NCBI RefSeq assembly: GCF_004362405.1
Contig: NZ_SNXE01000002.1
Coordinates: 488,191 to 552,190 of the forward strand
Length of the DNA stretch: 64,000 nucleotides
Direction of reading: 5' to 3'
From: Roseateles asaccharophilus
GTDB lineage: Bacteria > Pseudomonadota > Gammaproteobacteria > Burkholderiales > Burkholderiaceae_C
A program made the translations under genes and the position numbers. Shown here piece by piece: positions 18,189 to 27,225 of the stretch. Numbering within the stretch: the stretch's first letter is position 1; each line of letters begins with the position of its first letter. Under the pieces are notes generated by a model, which was given only the letters and a program-made list of their open reading frames with translations, ran no database searches and was not told the DNA's origin.

Positions 18189-18916
18189 CGACGATGCCAG
18201 TAGTTCAAAAGGGTGTAGCTGGCCTTGCGGCGGAACTTGCGCCAGCTCATGGCCAGCGTGTCCGGCGCCTTGGCTCCGATGGAGCTTTGCTCGCTGGTTT
18301 CGTCCAGTGCAATTGCGGCAGGGCTGACGCCTCGAATACAGAGACCGGTTTCCCACCAGTAGCGCAAGTCAACGTCGATGGGACGGCCAAAGGGGATGCG
18401 GCCCTGCAACAGCTTGGCAGCACCGCTGCGGCTGATCACGTAGCCGGCTGTGAGACTGGGTACCCGCTTGTAGGACACCAGCTGAAACTCCGGGCACAGG
18501 GGCTGTGCGCTGGCTTGATTGCCCGACGCGCGCTTGGCGTCAAGATTCCCGATCAGCTTGATCATGTCCCAGTTGCGCGGCAGCGATCCGATGGCGGTGA
18601 TCACCGCGGCGAACTGCGGCTCAAGTCGGACATCGTCCTCAAGCACAACGAGCGCTTCGTGCGGAGAATCGAGCAGGCCCTGCCAAGCCTGCAGATGGCT
18701 GGCATAGCAGCCTTTCTCACCATTGCTCAGCGTCTTGTGGAACTGTTGTTGGTTGAGCTCTTCGCTATACAGCCGTGTTTGCTCGCCGTGCCTCAGGGCG
18801 GTCCAAAGCACGGCCTCAAGCCTATCGGCGTGTATCCCCAGCCGGGAGAACTCCGACTGCATCCGCCGATGTCGTTCGGTGTCCCTTTGCAAGTTGATGT
18901 AGACCAGGGGCAACAT
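18185..18916 (-). CDS. Glycosyltransferase family 25 (LPS biosynthesis-type)
   Basis: A 243-aa protein of the GT25/Lob-type family. It starts with the hallmark PLVYINLQRDTERHRRM and has GEKGCYASHLQAW, then ALVVLEDDVRLEP, whose EDD is the probable metal/nucleotide-sugar site. Such enzymes add sugars to lipooligosaccharide. Its stop overlaps the start of the DUF707 gene by 4 bp. GC content in this gene and its upstream neighbour is visibly below that of the window, which suggests separate ancestry. Confidence 0.87.
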   Translation of the reverse strand: MLPLVYINLQRDTERHRRMQSEFSRLGIHADRLEAVLWTALRHGEQTRLYSEELNQQQFHKTLSNGEKGCYASHLQAWQGLLDSPHEALVVLEDDVRLEPQFAAVITAIGSLPRNWDMIKLIGNLDAKRASGNQASAQPLCPEFQLVSYKRVPSLTAGYVISRSGAAKLLQGRIPFGRPIDVDLRYWWETGLCIRGVSPAAIALDETSEQSSIGAKAPDTLAMSWRKFRRKASYTLLNYWHRR

Positions 18917-18938
18917 GGAGCGCGTGGTATGGATTCGG

Positions 18939-19652
18939 TCAGCGACCTGGTTTCAGAAGGAGCGCCCGCGTGCGCAGTCGCATTTGCAGCAGCAGGTGAC
19001 GTGCCTTGCGTAGTTTGCGCAGCTTCAGGAAGGGCAGGCGCTTGCGCATCAGGAGATAGGGGTGCTTGAGCGCCGGGTTGAGACTGTCATGTGCGGTGTG
19101 GAAGGCAGCAAGACTGAAGCCGCATGTCTGTAGGTAGTCGCTGAAGCCGAGTTCGTGATGGTCAATCGTTGACTGCCGGTCTGCGTAGGGCTTGAGCGTT
19201 TCCCAGAAATGCAGAAATGCCTCGGAGCGGAATACACGCGGCTTGAAATGAAAGAAGTAGCTTTGGAGATGAGGCTTGGGCTCGCGACTGAGCGTAGCCC
19301 CTACGACGTCGGCACCGTGCGACATGCAGCCGTCCAGAAACTCGCTCAGACTGAAGAATGGCCCGTGCACGCTGCTGTTGAGCAACACCAAGCTCTGGAG
19401 TTTATTCAGGGCCGCCCGCCTATCCAGCAAAGCACTTCGCCACGCATAGAAGTCGTAGCCGATATTGGGAACCAGCTGTAGCTCACAACCGAGCTGGGCG
19501 AGTCGAGCAAGCGCGGCCTGGTCGCGCACCTCGGAGGTGCTGGCCACAACGACTTCATAACCCAGCGCCCTGAAGTGCTTCAGGGTGTGGAAGACATAGC
19601 CGTCGATCGAGGCCCTGGCGCTGTAGTGCGCGTAAAGAAGTAGCTTGTCCAT
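18939..19652 (-). CDS. RgpF-like (rhamnan synthesis protein F) family protein
   Basis: A 237-aa protein with the RgpF-family signatures: LLYAHYSARASIDGYV near the start, NIGYDFYAWR mid-protein (about residues 83-92) and LLNSSVHGPF. A basic C-terminal tail rich in Arg/Lys/Leu follows and may associate with the membrane. The family is linked to rhamnose-containing polysaccharide synthesis and acts in the cytoplasm. The gene is the lowest in GC of the region: one 60-base stretch starting at 19201 has only 29 G/C. It lies 22 bp before the GT25 gene on the same strand. Confidence 0.82.
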   Translation of the reverse strand: MDKLLLYAHYSARASIDGYVFHTLKHFRALGYEVVVASTSEVRDQAALARLAQLGCELQLVPNIGYDFYAWRSALLDRRAALNKLQSLVLLNSSVHGPFFSLSEFLDGCMSHGADVVGATLSREPKPHLQSYFFHFKPRVFRSEAFLHFWETLKPYADRQSTIDHHELGFSDYLQTCGFSLAAFHTAHDSLNPALKHPYLLMRKRLPFLKLRKLRKARHLLLQMRLRTRALLLKPGR

Positions 19653-19674
19653 GCTTCACACATGCACCGTGTGC

Positions 19675-20406
19675 TCACTCGCGCCAGTGCTCGGCAATCC
19701 AGGGCGCCGGCAGCGGGCGGCGCCAGTTGCCGTTGTGGCGGCCGGCCAGAGCGTCGGGCGGGTTCACCACGCCGTGAAAGATCAGGATGCGCGCGCCCGC
19801 CGGGATGCGCGGAGCCTGCCAGTAGTTGCGCGGCCAGCCGGGAATGCAGTGGTACTTGTAGCTGGCGCACCAGGCGGCGTCCCAGTACTTGAGCAGGCCC
19901 TTTTGCTGCATCTCGTCGGAGAGGTAGGCCTGCTCGTTGCGGAAACGCTTGCGAATGGCGTCGAACTCGCGGCGGAACTTGGCCAGGATGTCGGGATGGC
20001 GTCCCAGCTCGAAGCGGTAGACCGAGGAATTGCCGGTGATGCGCCAGGGGCGCTTCCAGTCGTGAATGATGAGGAACTCGCCGGGCACTTCGAAGAAGGG
20101 CGTGATGTCGTCCACGATCACCACGTCCAGGTCCAGGAAGAGGGCGGTGCCGCTCAGGCCGTATTTCTCAACCAGGTCATCGCTGAAGGTGGTCAGCTTG
20201 GTCCAGCCGCGCTCCGGGCTGCCGGGTGGCAGGTCCAGCGGGGGGATGGGCCGGCACTCGACTTCGGCGCGTATGCCCTCATGGCGGTCCGTCAGGCAGA
20301 CGAAGCGGAACTCGCCGCGCAGATGGCGGCGCACCATGGCGTAGAGGCGGTTGACGTATTCGGGGCCGTACTTCGTGCCCCACTTCATGCAGATGATGAT
20401 TCTCAT
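19675..20406 (-). CDS. Glycosyltransferase-like protein (GT8/DxD type)
   Basis: A 243-aa cytoplasmic protein with ICMKWGTKYGPEYVNRLY at the start, a FVCLTDRH segment and ALFLDLDVVIVDDI around residues 108-121. The DLD is a metal and nucleotide-sugar binding motif of the DxD kind. A late FHGVVNPPD element fits GT8-like folds. It is the first gene after lapB in the same direction, separated by 112 bp that hold paired hairpins. Base composition is closer to the window norm than that of the next two genes. The exact sugar and linkage are unknown. Confidence 0.78.
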   Translation of the reverse strand: MRIIICMKWGTKYGPEYVNRLYAMVRRHLRGEFRFVCLTDRHEGIRAEVECRPIPPLDLPPGSPERGWTKLTTFSDDLVEKYGLSGTALFLDLDVVIVDDITPFFEVPGEFLIIHDWKRPWRITGNSSVYRFELGRHPDILAKFRREFDAIRKRFRNEQAYLSDEMQQKGLLKYWDAAWCASYKYHCIPGWPRNYWQAPRIPAGARILIFHGVVNPPDALAGRHNGNWRRPLPAPWIAEHWRE

Positions 20407-20479
20407 TGGAGCGACTTGGCAACGCTTCTGTATTCCCGCGCGGCACCCACGGAACCGGCTCGGCCGGGCCGTCGGGTGC

Positions 20480-20507
20480 GCCCCCTTGAGGGGGCCGGCG
20501 AAGCCGG
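20480..20507. repeat. Paired hairpins between lapB and the glycosyltransferase gene
   Basis: GCCCCC-TTGA-GGGGGC (20480-20495) abuts CCGGC-GAA-GCCGG (20495-20507), and TAGGGGG follows. The second hairpin with its TAGG tail matches the one at 5292-5308 apart from the loop, so this looks like a dispersed intergenic palindrome. On the minus strand it follows lapB and could end or stabilise that transcript. Confidence 0.6.
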
Positions 20508-20518
20508 TAGGGGGTAGG

Positions 20519-21667
20519 TCATAACTCTTCGACGTGGCGCGGGGGGTAGCTGTCCCAGCTGAGACAGCCCGGGCATTGCCAGAAATAGTGCTGGGCCTCG
20601 AAGCCGCAGGCGGCGCAGCGGTAGCGCTGCAGCGGACGCACGGCCTTGTCCAGGGCGGCCGCGAGCAGGGGGGCTTCCTCTTCGTTCAGGCGAGCCCCGC
20701 TTTGCTGCACCAGCGCACGCGCGGCCGACAGGCTCGGTTCGGCCCGCAGGTGCTCGACCAAGCGCTGGCGCTGGGCCGTTGTGTCCGGGTCCAGGCGGGC
20801 GATGGCAGCCAGCAGCTGCATGCCGGGGCTGCGCTGGTACTGAGCCTGCAGGGTGGCCAGGGCCTGCGGCGCCAGACCGGCGGCCAGGGCCGCGTCCGCA
20901 TAGTCGCGCGCGACCAGGTGGAAGGCCTCGGGGCTGGCGCTGAGCAGGCCGGCATAGGCCGCCATGGCCTGCTCGGGCTGCTGTTGCCGGGCCAGCATCT
21001 GGCCGGCCAGCACATGGGCTCGGGCCGCTCTCGGCGCCACCTTGCGCGCCTCGGCCAGCAGTTTCTGTGCCTCGGCGCCATTGCCTTGGGCCTGGGCCTC
21101 CTGGGCGAGCTCGCACAGGTAGTTGGCAATGCGGCCGGCAAAGCTGCCGCTGCCGCCCTGCTCCAGATGGCGGGCCACCTCGGCGGCCTTGCGCCACTCG
21201 CGCGAACGCTCATAGAGCGAGAGCAGGGCGAGCTCGGCCTCGGTCTCGAAGGCGGTGCCACGCAGGGCGGCATAGGCTTCCTCGGCGCGGTCGAAGAGTC
21301 CGGCCTTGAAGAAGTCCTGAGCCAGGGCGTGTTGGGCGCGCTCGCGCTCGGCCAGAGGCAAGTCACCGCGCTGCAGCAGGTGCTGGTGCACCCGCACCGC
21401 ACGCTCATATTCGCCGCGGCGGCGGAAGAGATTGCCCAGGGCGAAATGCAGCTCCGAGGTGTCGGGGTCGTTCTGCACCGCCTCGATGAAGGCGTCGATG
21501 GCCTTGTCCTGCTGCTCGTTGAGCAGCAGATTCAGGCCCTTGAAGAAGGTCTTGGGGGCATCGCGCTGCTCGCGCTTCCACTGCCGGGTGTCCAGCTTGG
21601 AGGCCAGCCAGCCCAGGGCGAAGGCAACGGGCAGGGCGATCAGCAGCCAGCGCAGGTCAAAGTCCAT
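20519..21667 (-). CDS. lapB: Lipopolysaccharide assembly protein LapB (YciM)
   Basis: An inner-membrane-anchored TPR protein of 382 aa that controls LPS synthesis by directing LpxC to FtsH. It has the N-terminal transmembrane helix (residues about 6-22). The family start KTFFKGLNLLLNEQQDKAIDAF is followed by a run of TPR repeats, and a C-terminal rubredoxin-like metal site has Cys351, Cys354, Cys365 and Cys368. Length and layout match the family. Its start overlaps lapA by 11 bp, the usual lapAB pair. Confidence 0.95.
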   Translation of the reverse strand: MDFDLRWLLIALPVAFALGWLASKLDTRQWKREQRDAPKTFFKGLNLLLNEQQDKAIDAFIEAVQNDPDTSELHFALGNLFRRRGEYERAVRVHQHLLQRGDLPLAERERAQHALAQDFFKAGLFDRAEEAYAALRGTAFETEAELALLSLYERSREWRKAAEVARHLEQGGSGSFAGRIANYLCELAQEAQAQGNGAEAQKLLAEARKVAPRAARAHVLAGQMLARQQQPEQAMAAYAGLLSASPEAFHLVARDYADAALAAGLAPQALATLQAQYQRSPGMQLLAAIARLDPDTTAQRQRLVEHLRAEPSLSAARALVQQSGARLNEEEAPLLAAALDKAVRPLQRYRCAACGFEAQHYFWQCPGCLSWDSYPPRHVEEL

Positions 21668-21962
21668 CGCGCACCACGCTGGCGTTGGGGGCCGTGGCCT
21701 CGGGGGTGGGGGCGTTGCCGGGTTCGCCCGTCATCTGCTGCTGGCGCTGGGCCACGCGGCGGTGCTTCCACCAAGCCGGCACCATGGCCAGCACGCCCAA
21801 GGCCGCGCCGCAGCCAAAGGCCACCAGCACGATGATGACCATGGGCGCGCGCCATTCATGGCCAAAGAACCAATGCACTTCGGCCTCCTGGCTGTTGTTC
21901 AGCGCGAAGGCGAAGAGGGCGAAGAAGATGAAGGCTCGCAGGAGCCAGACGAACACACGCAT
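21657..21962 (-). CDS. lapA: LapA family (DUF1049) inner-membrane protein
   Basis: A small membrane protein of 101 aa with two hydrophobic helices (residues about 5-22 and 39-62) separated by NNSQEAEVHWFFG, the typical LapA spacing. A hydrophilic tail of about 38 residues follows. It works with LapB in coordinating LPS assembly. It overlaps lapB by 11 bp and follows ihfB by 39 bp in the minus-strand operon. Confidence 0.9.
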   Translation of the reverse strand: MRVFVWLLRAFIFFALFAFALNNSQEAEVHWFFGHEWRAPMVIIVLVAFGCGAALGVLAMVPAWWKHRRVAQRQQQMTGEPGNAPTPEATAPNASVVRDGL

Positions 21963-22001
21963 TGCGGGATTCTAGGCGCCGGCTCGGGCGCACCGCGAGG
22001 C

Positions 22002-22310
22002 TCAGGCCTCGGCCTTGTCGTCCACGGGCAACTGGGCGTCCACGGCCTCGCGCAGGGCCTTGCCGGGCTTGAAGTGGGGTACCAGCTTCTCGGGGATCAG
22101 CACCTGGGCGCCGCTGCGCGGATTGCGGCCCATGCGGGGCGGGCGGCGGTTGATGGAGAAGCTGCCAAAGCCGCGGATCTCGATGCGGTGGCCCTTGGAC
22201 AGGGCGTCGGACATGGCGTCCAGGATGGTCTTGACCGCGAACTCGGTGTCGCGCTGGTTCAGCTGGCTGAAACGTTCGGCCAGGTGGGCAACTAGATCGG
22301 AGCGGGTCAT
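22002..22310 (-). CDS. ihfB: Integration host factor beta subunit
   Basis: A nucleoid DNA-bending protein of 102 aa that pairs with IhfA. It starts [14 protein letters not shown] and contains [25 protein letters not shown], with the conserved Pro-bearing beta arm that intercalates into the minor groove. The C-terminal [10 protein letters not shown] helix follows. The start at 22310 is fixed by the family N-terminus; the frame stays open upstream only by chance. It lies after rpsA, as is usual in Proteobacteria, but the 116-bp gap holds two strong hairpins. Confidence 0.95.
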   Translation of the reverse strand: MTRSDLVAHLAERFSQLNQRDTEFAVKTILDAMSDALSKGHRIEIRGFGSFSINRRPPRMGRNPRSGAQVLIPEKLVPHFKPGKALREAVDAQLPVDDKAEA

Positions 22311-22340
22311 GACGGGAATGCTTGGCGGGGGAAGAAAGAA

Positions 22341-22368
22341 GGCTCGCCCTCGGTGAGAGTGGCGAGCC
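22341..22368 (-). terminator. Hairpin with T-rich tail between rpsA and ihfB
   Basis: On the minus strand GGCTCGCC (22368-22361), a 12-base loop and GGCGAGCC (22348-22341) are followed by TTCTTTCTTCC. This is a plausible intrinsic terminator or attenuator that lowers ihfB-lapAB expression relative to rpsA. Confidence 0.55.
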
Positions 22369-22380
22369 TTGAGCGTCACC

Positions 22381-22413
22381 AGGGCAGCAAGGCTAGCAGA
22401 GCCTTGCTGCCCT
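22381..22413 (-). terminator. Perfect 14-bp hairpin just after rpsA
   Basis: AGGGCAGCAAGGCT (22381-22394), loop AGCAG, AGCCTTGCTGCCCT (22400-22413), only 13 bp beyond the rpsA stop. There is no T run directly after it; the second hairpin with a T-rich tail follows 12 bases later. It is likely a 3' stabiliser or the first part of a double terminator. Confidence 0.65.
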
Positions 22414-22426
22414 CAGAACAGGGTTA

Positions 22427-24139
22427 TCAGCCGTTGTTCTGGTTGTCCAGCTTGGCACGCAGCAGGGCGCCCAGGCTGGTGGTACCGGCGTTCTCGCGCT
22501 CGTTGGTCGCGGACAGGCGCTGCATGGCTTCTTGCTGGTCAGCGCTGTCCTTGGCCTTGATCGACAGCTGGATGTTGCGGGTCTTGCGGTCGATGTTGAC
22601 GATGATGGCCGTCACTTCGTCGCCTTCCTTCAGCACATTGCGGGCGTCTTCGACGCGGTCGCGGCTGATTTCGGAAGCGCGCAGATAGCCCAGCACGTCG
22701 TCGGCCAGCTCGATCTCGGCGCCACGGGCGTCAACGGTCTTGACCTTGCCGGTCACCGACATGCCACGGTCGTTGACCGAGGTGTAGCTGGTGAAGGGGT
22801 CGGCGTCCAGTTGCTTGATGCCCAGGGAGATGCGCTCGCGCTCGACGTCCACGGCCAGCACGATGGCTTCGACTTCCTGGCCCTTCTTGAAGTTGCGCAC
22901 AGCAGCTTCGCCGGTTTCTTGCCAGGACAGGTCGGACAGGTGCACCAGACCGTCGATGCCCTGGGCCAGGCCCACGAACACGCCGAAGTCGGTGATGGAC
23001 TTGACCGGACCCTTGACCTTGTCGCCGCGCTTGACGTTCTCGGCGAACTCTTCCCAGGGGTTGGCCTTGCACTGCTTCATGCCCAGCGAGATGCGACGCT
23101 TGTCTTCGTCGATCTCCAGAACCATGACTTCCACTTCGTCGCCCAGGGAGACGACCTTGGAGGGAGCCACGTTCTTGTTGGTCCAGTCCATTTCGGAGAC
23201 GTGCACCAGGCCTTCGATGCCCGGCTCGATCTCGACGAAGGCGCCGTAGTCAGCGATGTTGGTGACCTTGCCGAACAGACGGGTACCGGTCGGGTAGCGA
23301 CGGGCCACGCCGAACCAGGGGTCGTCGCCCAGCTGCTTCAGACCCAGCGAGACGCGGTTCTTCTCGGCGTCGAACTTCAGGACCTTGGCGGTCAGTTCCT
23401 GGCCCACGGTCACCACTTCGCTCGGGTGACGGACACGGCGCCATGCCATGTCGGTGATGTGCAGCAGGCCGTCGATGCCGCCCAGATCCACGAAGGCACC
23501 GTACTCGGTGATGTTCTTGACCACGCCGTTGACGATGGCGCCTTCGGACAGGGTCTCCAGCAGCTTGGCGCGCTCTTCACCCATGGAGGCTTCCACCACG
23601 GCACGACGCGACAGCACAACGTTGTTGCGCTTGCGGTCGAGCTTGATGACCTTGAATTCCATGGTCTTGCCCTCGAACGGGCTCATGTCCTTCACCGGGC
23701 GGGTGTCCAGCAGCGAGCCGGGCAGGAAGGCGCGGATGCCGTTGACCAGAACGGTCAGGCCGCCCTTGACCTTGCCAGAAACGGTGCCGGTCACGAAGTC
23801 GCCGGACTCCAGCGCGGTTTCCAGGCTCAGCCAGGAAGCCAGGCGCTTGGCCTTGTCGCGCGACAGGATGGTGTCGCCGTAGCCGTTTTCGATGGCGTCG
23901 ATGGCCACCGAGACGAAATCGCCGACCTGGACTTCCACTTCGCCCTGGTCGTTCTTGAACTCGTCGATGGGCACATAGGCTTCGGACTTCAGGCCGGCAT
24001 TCACCACCACGAAGTTGTAGTCGATGCGCACGACTTCGGCCGAGATCACCTCGCCCGAGCGCATGTCGGCTTTTTGCAGCGACTCTTCGAACAGAGCGGC
24101 GAAGGACTCACCACCGGTGGCGTTTTGGATTTGGGACAT
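22427..24139 (-). CDS. rpsA: 30S ribosomal protein S1
   Basis: A 570-aa ribosomal protein that brings mRNA to the 30S subunit. Six S1 RNA-binding repeats are visible, for example [41 protein letters not shown] and [21 protein letters not shown]. The N-terminal [11 protein letters not shown] is the family start. The ATG at 24139 is chosen because the extra upstream frame has no family similarity. There is no Shine-Dalgarno, but a small hairpin stands 7 bases before the start, which fits translational self-control known for S1 in other bacteria. It lies downstream of aroA-cmk as usual. Confidence 0.97.
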   Translation of the reverse strand: MSQIQNATGGESFAALFEESLQKADMRSGEVISAEVVRIDYNFVVVNAGLKSEAYVPIDEFKNDQGEVEVQVGDFVSVAIDAIENGYGDTILSRDKAKRLASWLSLETALESGDFVTGTVSGKVKGGLTVLVNGIRAFLPGSLLDTRPVKDMSPFEGKTMEFKVIKLDRKRNNVVLSRRAVVEASMGEERAKLLETLSEGAIVNGVVKNITEYGAFVDLGGIDGLLHITDMAWRRVRHPSEVVTVGQELTAKVLKFDAEKNRVSLGLKQLGDDPWFGVARRYPTGTRLFGKVTNIADYGAFVEIEPGIEGLVHVSEMDWTNKNVAPSKVVSLGDEVEVMVLEIDEDKRRISLGMKQCKANPWEEFAENVKRGDKVKGPVKSITDFGVFVGLAQGIDGLVHLSDLSWQETGEAAVRNFKKGQEVEAIVLAVDVERERISLGIKQLDADPFTSYTSVNDRGMSVTGKVKTVDARGAEIELADDVLGYLRASEISRDRVEDARNVLKEGDEVTAIIVNIDRKTRNIQLSIKAKDSADQQEAMQRLSATNERENAGTTSLGALLRAKLDNQNNG

Positions 24140-24146
24140 GATTGCT

Positions 24147-24161
24147 GCGGGAAAACCCCGC
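24147..24161 (-). promoter_or_regulatory. Leader hairpin directly upstream of rpsA start
   Basis: On the minus strand GCGGG, a 5-base loop and CCCGC lie 7 bases before the ATG, in the place where a Shine-Dalgarno would be expected. S1 genes are commonly autoregulated through leader structure; that it happens here is inference. Confidence 0.4.
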
Positions 24162-24281
24162 GGGTTAGGTTGTTGAGTTCGCCGCCCTCGATGAACTGAC
24201 GTTCGGAGGGAAGGGCGGCGGGCCCTGTGACGTGGTGTCACTGCGACCGGCAAGCCAGGGGCTCACCGGCCGTTCGCCCCC

Positions 24282-26306
24282 TCAGCCTTGCGGGCCGAAA
24301 GGACCACGCTCCTGCCACCAAGCCAGCACCAGATCCCTTGATTCCTCAATGGTCTGGGCCGAGTTGTCCAGCGTGAACGCGTCGGGTGCGGCTTGCAGCG
24401 GCGACGCGCTGCGACCCTTGTCGCGCGCGTCGCGTGCCTCAAGATCTGCACGCAAGTCTTCGATATTAGCCGGAATTCCCTTGGAAATCAATTGCTTATA
24501 GCGGCGCTCGGCGCGCGTGGCGGCGCTGGCGCTCAGGAAAACCTTGAGCGGGGCGGCCGGGAAGATGGCTGTGCCCATATCGCGGCCGTCCGCCACCAGA
24601 CCCGGCAGGCGGCGGAAGTCCAGCTGCAACTGGTGCAGGGCGGCGCGCACCGGAAGGTGCACGGCCACGCGCGAGGCCATCAGGCCGGTGGCCTCCTGGC
24701 GCAGGGCGTCGCTGATGTCTTCCTCGTCCAGGAAGGCGCGACCGTCCTCGAAATGCAGGTCCAGGCCGGCGGCCACCGCGGCGACCGCGGCGCCGTCATC
24801 CAGGTCCACGCCGGCGCGGCTGGCGGCCAGACCGGTGGCGCGGTAGAGCGCGCCCGAGTCCAGCACCCAGTAGCCCAGGGCGCGGGCCACCTCATCGGCC
24901 AGGGTGCCCTTGCCGGAGGCGGTGGGGCCGTCGATGGTGATGACGGGAATGTCCTCGGGGCGCGCCTGAACCACGTCGAACAGGGTCTCGAAGTAGTCCG
25001 GGAAGGTCTTGGCCACGCAATGCGGCTCCAGGATGCGCACCGGCACGGGCCGCTCGCTCACCAGGGCATTGAAGGCCACCAGGGAGAAGCACATGGCGAC
25101 GCGGTGGTCGTCATACGTGCGGATGGCGGCCGGCTTCCAGGCGCCGGCGCCCAAGGGGTGGACCCGGATCCAGTCCGGCCCTTCCTCGACCCGGGCGCCG
25201 AGCTTTTGCAGCTCGGCCGCCATGGCGGCGATGCGGTCGGTTTCCTTGACCCGCCAGCTGGCGATATTGCGCAGGGTGCTGGGGCCGTCGGCATAGAGCG
25301 CCATCACGGCCAGGGTCATGGCGGCGTCGGGGATGTGGTTGCAGTCCAGGTCCAGGGCCTTGAGCGGCCAGGCGCCGCGCCGCACTTCCAGGGCATTGGC
25401 CTCGGCGCGCACCTCGGCGCCCATGGCCTGGGCGGCCTCGATGAAGCGCACATCGCCCTGCAGGGAACTGCTGCCCACGCCCTCGATGCGGATGGGGTGC
25501 TCGGCTGCTGCGATGGCACCCAGGGCCACAAAGTAGGAGGCCGAGGAGGCATCGCCCTCCACATGCACCGCGCCGGGCGAGCGGTAGCGGCTGCCGGCGG
25601 GAATGGTGAAGCGCTGCCAGTCGGCATCGCGTCGCACCTCGATGCCGAAGCGCTTGAGCAGCTCCAGCGTGATGTGGATATAGGGCTTGGAGATCAGCTC
25701 GCCGATCACCTCGATCTCGATGTCCCGCTCGGCGACGAGCGGCAGAGCGAGCAGCAGGGCTGTCAGGAACTGACTCGAAACATCGCCGCGCACCTTGACT
25801 GGTGTGTCCAGGCTCAGCGCGGCCGGGCCCCTCAGGCGCAGCGGCGGATAGCCCTCATGGGCCAGGCAGTCGATGGGGCAGCCCAGGGCGCGCAGCGCGT
25901 CCACCAGATCGCCGATGGGGCGCTCGTGCATGCGCGGCACACCCGAGAGCTCGAACTCACCGCCCTGAGTGGCGGCCAGCAGGGCCAGGGCCGCGGTGAG
26001 CGGTCGCATGGCGGTGCCGGCATTGCCCAGGAAGAGCTTGGCCTGCTGCACGCCCAGGCGGCCGCCGATGCCGGTGACCTTGAGCGGGCCCAGGGGTTCC
26101 TGTTCCAGCTGGCAGCCCAGCTGGCGCAGCGCGGCCAGCATCACGCGGGTGTCGTCGGAGTCCAGCAGATCGTGCACCAGGGTCTGGCCTTCGGAGAGGC
26201 CGGCCAGCAGCAGCACGCGGTTGGAGATGCTCTTGGAGCCCGGCAGGCGCACGGTGCCCGCCGCCGAGCGCAGGGGCGGCAGGTCCAGAAAGGGGGTCTT
26301 GAACAT
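24282..26306 (-). CDS. aroA: Fused 3-phosphoshikimate 1-carboxyvinyltransferase / cytidylate kinase
   Basis: A single 674-aa frame carries two enzymes. Residues 1 to about 445 are EPSP synthase of the shikimate pathway, with [10 protein letters not shown] at 21-30 and the [10 protein letters not shown] and DDHRVAM signatures. Residues about 452-674 are cytidylate kinase, which makes CDP from CMP, with P-loop [17 protein letters not shown] and VADGRDMGT. The codons between the domains show no stop or frameshift. The fusion keeps the usual aroA-cmk-rpsA gene order. It lies 12 bp after tyrA in the aromatic/serine supraoperon. Confidence 0.95.
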   Translation of the reverse strand: MFKTPFLDLPPLRSAAGTVRLPGSKSISNRVLLLAGLSEGQTLVHDLLDSDDTRVMLAALRQLGCQLEQEPLGPLKVTGIGGRLGVQQAKLFLGNAGTAMRPLTAALALLAATQGGEFELSGVPRMHERPIGDLVDALRALGCPIDCLAHEGYPPLRLRGPAALSLDTPVKVRGDVSSQFLTALLLALPLVAERDIEIEVIGELISKPYIHITLELLKRFGIEVRRDADWQRFTIPAGSRYRSPGAVHVEGDASSASYFVALGAIAAAEHPIRIEGVGSSSLQGDVRFIEAAQAMGAEVRAEANALEVRRGAWPLKALDLDCNHIPDAAMTLAVMALYADGPSTLRNIASWRVKETDRIAAMAAELQKLGARVEEGPDWIRVHPLGAGAWKPAAIRTYDDHRVAMCFSLVAFNALVSERPVPVRILEPHCVAKTFPDYFETLFDVVQARPEDIPVITIDGPTASGKGTLADEVARALGYWVLDSGALYRATGLAASRAGVDLDDGAAVAAVAAGLDLHFEDGRAFLDEEDISDALRQEATGLMASRVAVHLPVRAALHQLQLDFRRLPGLVADGRDMGTAIFPAAPLKVFLSASAATRAERRYKQLISKGIPANIEDLRADLEARDARDKGRSASPLQAAPDAFTLDNSAQTIEESRDLVLAWWQERGPFGPQG

Positions 26307-26318
26307 GGGGGAGGGGGT

Positions 26319-27212
26319 TCAGGAGTCTTTGCGGGAGCCGCCGCGCGGCACATTCATATGCCAGTTGCTGCGGGCCTCGGAGATCAGGCGGATGCGCGCC
26401 TCGAGCGCGGCGGCGTCGCCGCCCTGCATCATGGCTTCCAGCGCATCCAGGGCCTGGCGGAACAGGCGCGACTGCAGCAGCACCTCGGTCTTGTTGGCCG
26501 TCAGGATGTCTCGCCAGACCGCCGGATCGCTGGCGGCGATGCGGGTGAAGTCGCGGAAGCCCGGCCCGGCCAGGGACAGGAAGTCGCGCCCCGCGGGCTG
26601 GCTGGCCACGGCCTGGAAATAGGCAAAGGCCAGCAGATGCGGCAGATGACTGACGGCGGCAAAGGCCTGGTCGTGGTTCTCCGGCGTCATCTTCAGCACC
26701 TGGGCGCCCAGGGCCGACCAGACATCGGTGGCCTTCTGCACCAGGGGCGCGTGGGTCTCGGCCAGGGGCGTGAGGATGACCTGGCGGCCTTGGTAGAGCG
26801 CCGCGTCGGCATGCTGCACGCCGGCCGACTCCTTGCCGGCAATCGGGTGTGCCGGCACGAAGGCGGGCAGATGCTGCTTGCCCAGGGCGCGGCGCGCGGC
26901 CTCCACCACATCGCATTTGGTGGAGCCTACGTCCATGAACAGCACCTTGGGATCGACCAGATGCCGCACGGCGCGCAGCGTGGATTCGGTGGCCGCCACC
27001 GGCACCGCCAGCAGCACGATGTCGGAGCCCGAGACGGCCAGCAGGGCCGACTCGGCCGCCACATCGATCACGCCCAGGCGGCGCGCGGTCTCGGTGGTGG
27101 AGGGTGACTTGCTGTAGCCCACCACCCGCTTGACCAGGCCGGCCTTCTTCAGGGCCAGCGCAAAAGAGCCGCCCATCAAGCCACAACCGATCACGCCGAG
27201 TTGATTGAACAT
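26319..27212 (-). CDS. tyrA: Prephenate/arogenate dehydrogenase
   Basis: A tyrosine-branch dehydrogenase of 297 aa. The NAD(P) Rossmann motif VIGCGLMGGSFALAL is at residues 6-20. Next come VPVAATES, the DVGSTK motif and the AHPIAGKESAG substrate signature, then SHLPH. There is no fused chorismate mutase or ACT domain. The start at 27212 (MFNQLG) gives the family N-terminus, whereas the frame extends 13 codons upstream without support. It follows pheA by 13 bp, with aroA-cmk next. Confidence 0.93.
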   Translation of the reverse strand: MFNQLGVIGCGLMGGSFALALKKAGLVKRVVGYSKSPSTTETARRLGVIDVAAESALLAVSGSDIVLLAVPVAATESTLRAVRHLVDPKVLFMDVGSTKCDVVEAARRALGKQHLPAFVPAHPIAGKESAGVQHADAALYQGRQVILTPLAETHAPLVQKATDVWSALGAQVLKMTPENHDQAFAAVSHLPHLLAFAYFQAVASQPAGRDFLSLAGPGFRDFTRIAASDPAVWRDILTANKTEVLLQSRLFRQALDALEAMMQGGDAAALEARIRLISEARSNWHMNVPRGGSRKDS

Positions 27213-27225
27213 GGTCTGTGCTGGG

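Noticed and set aside
24393-27107. 904-residue open frame opposite aroA-cmk and tyrA
   Set aside because: Antisense shadow with no family character; it spans two real genes on the other strand.
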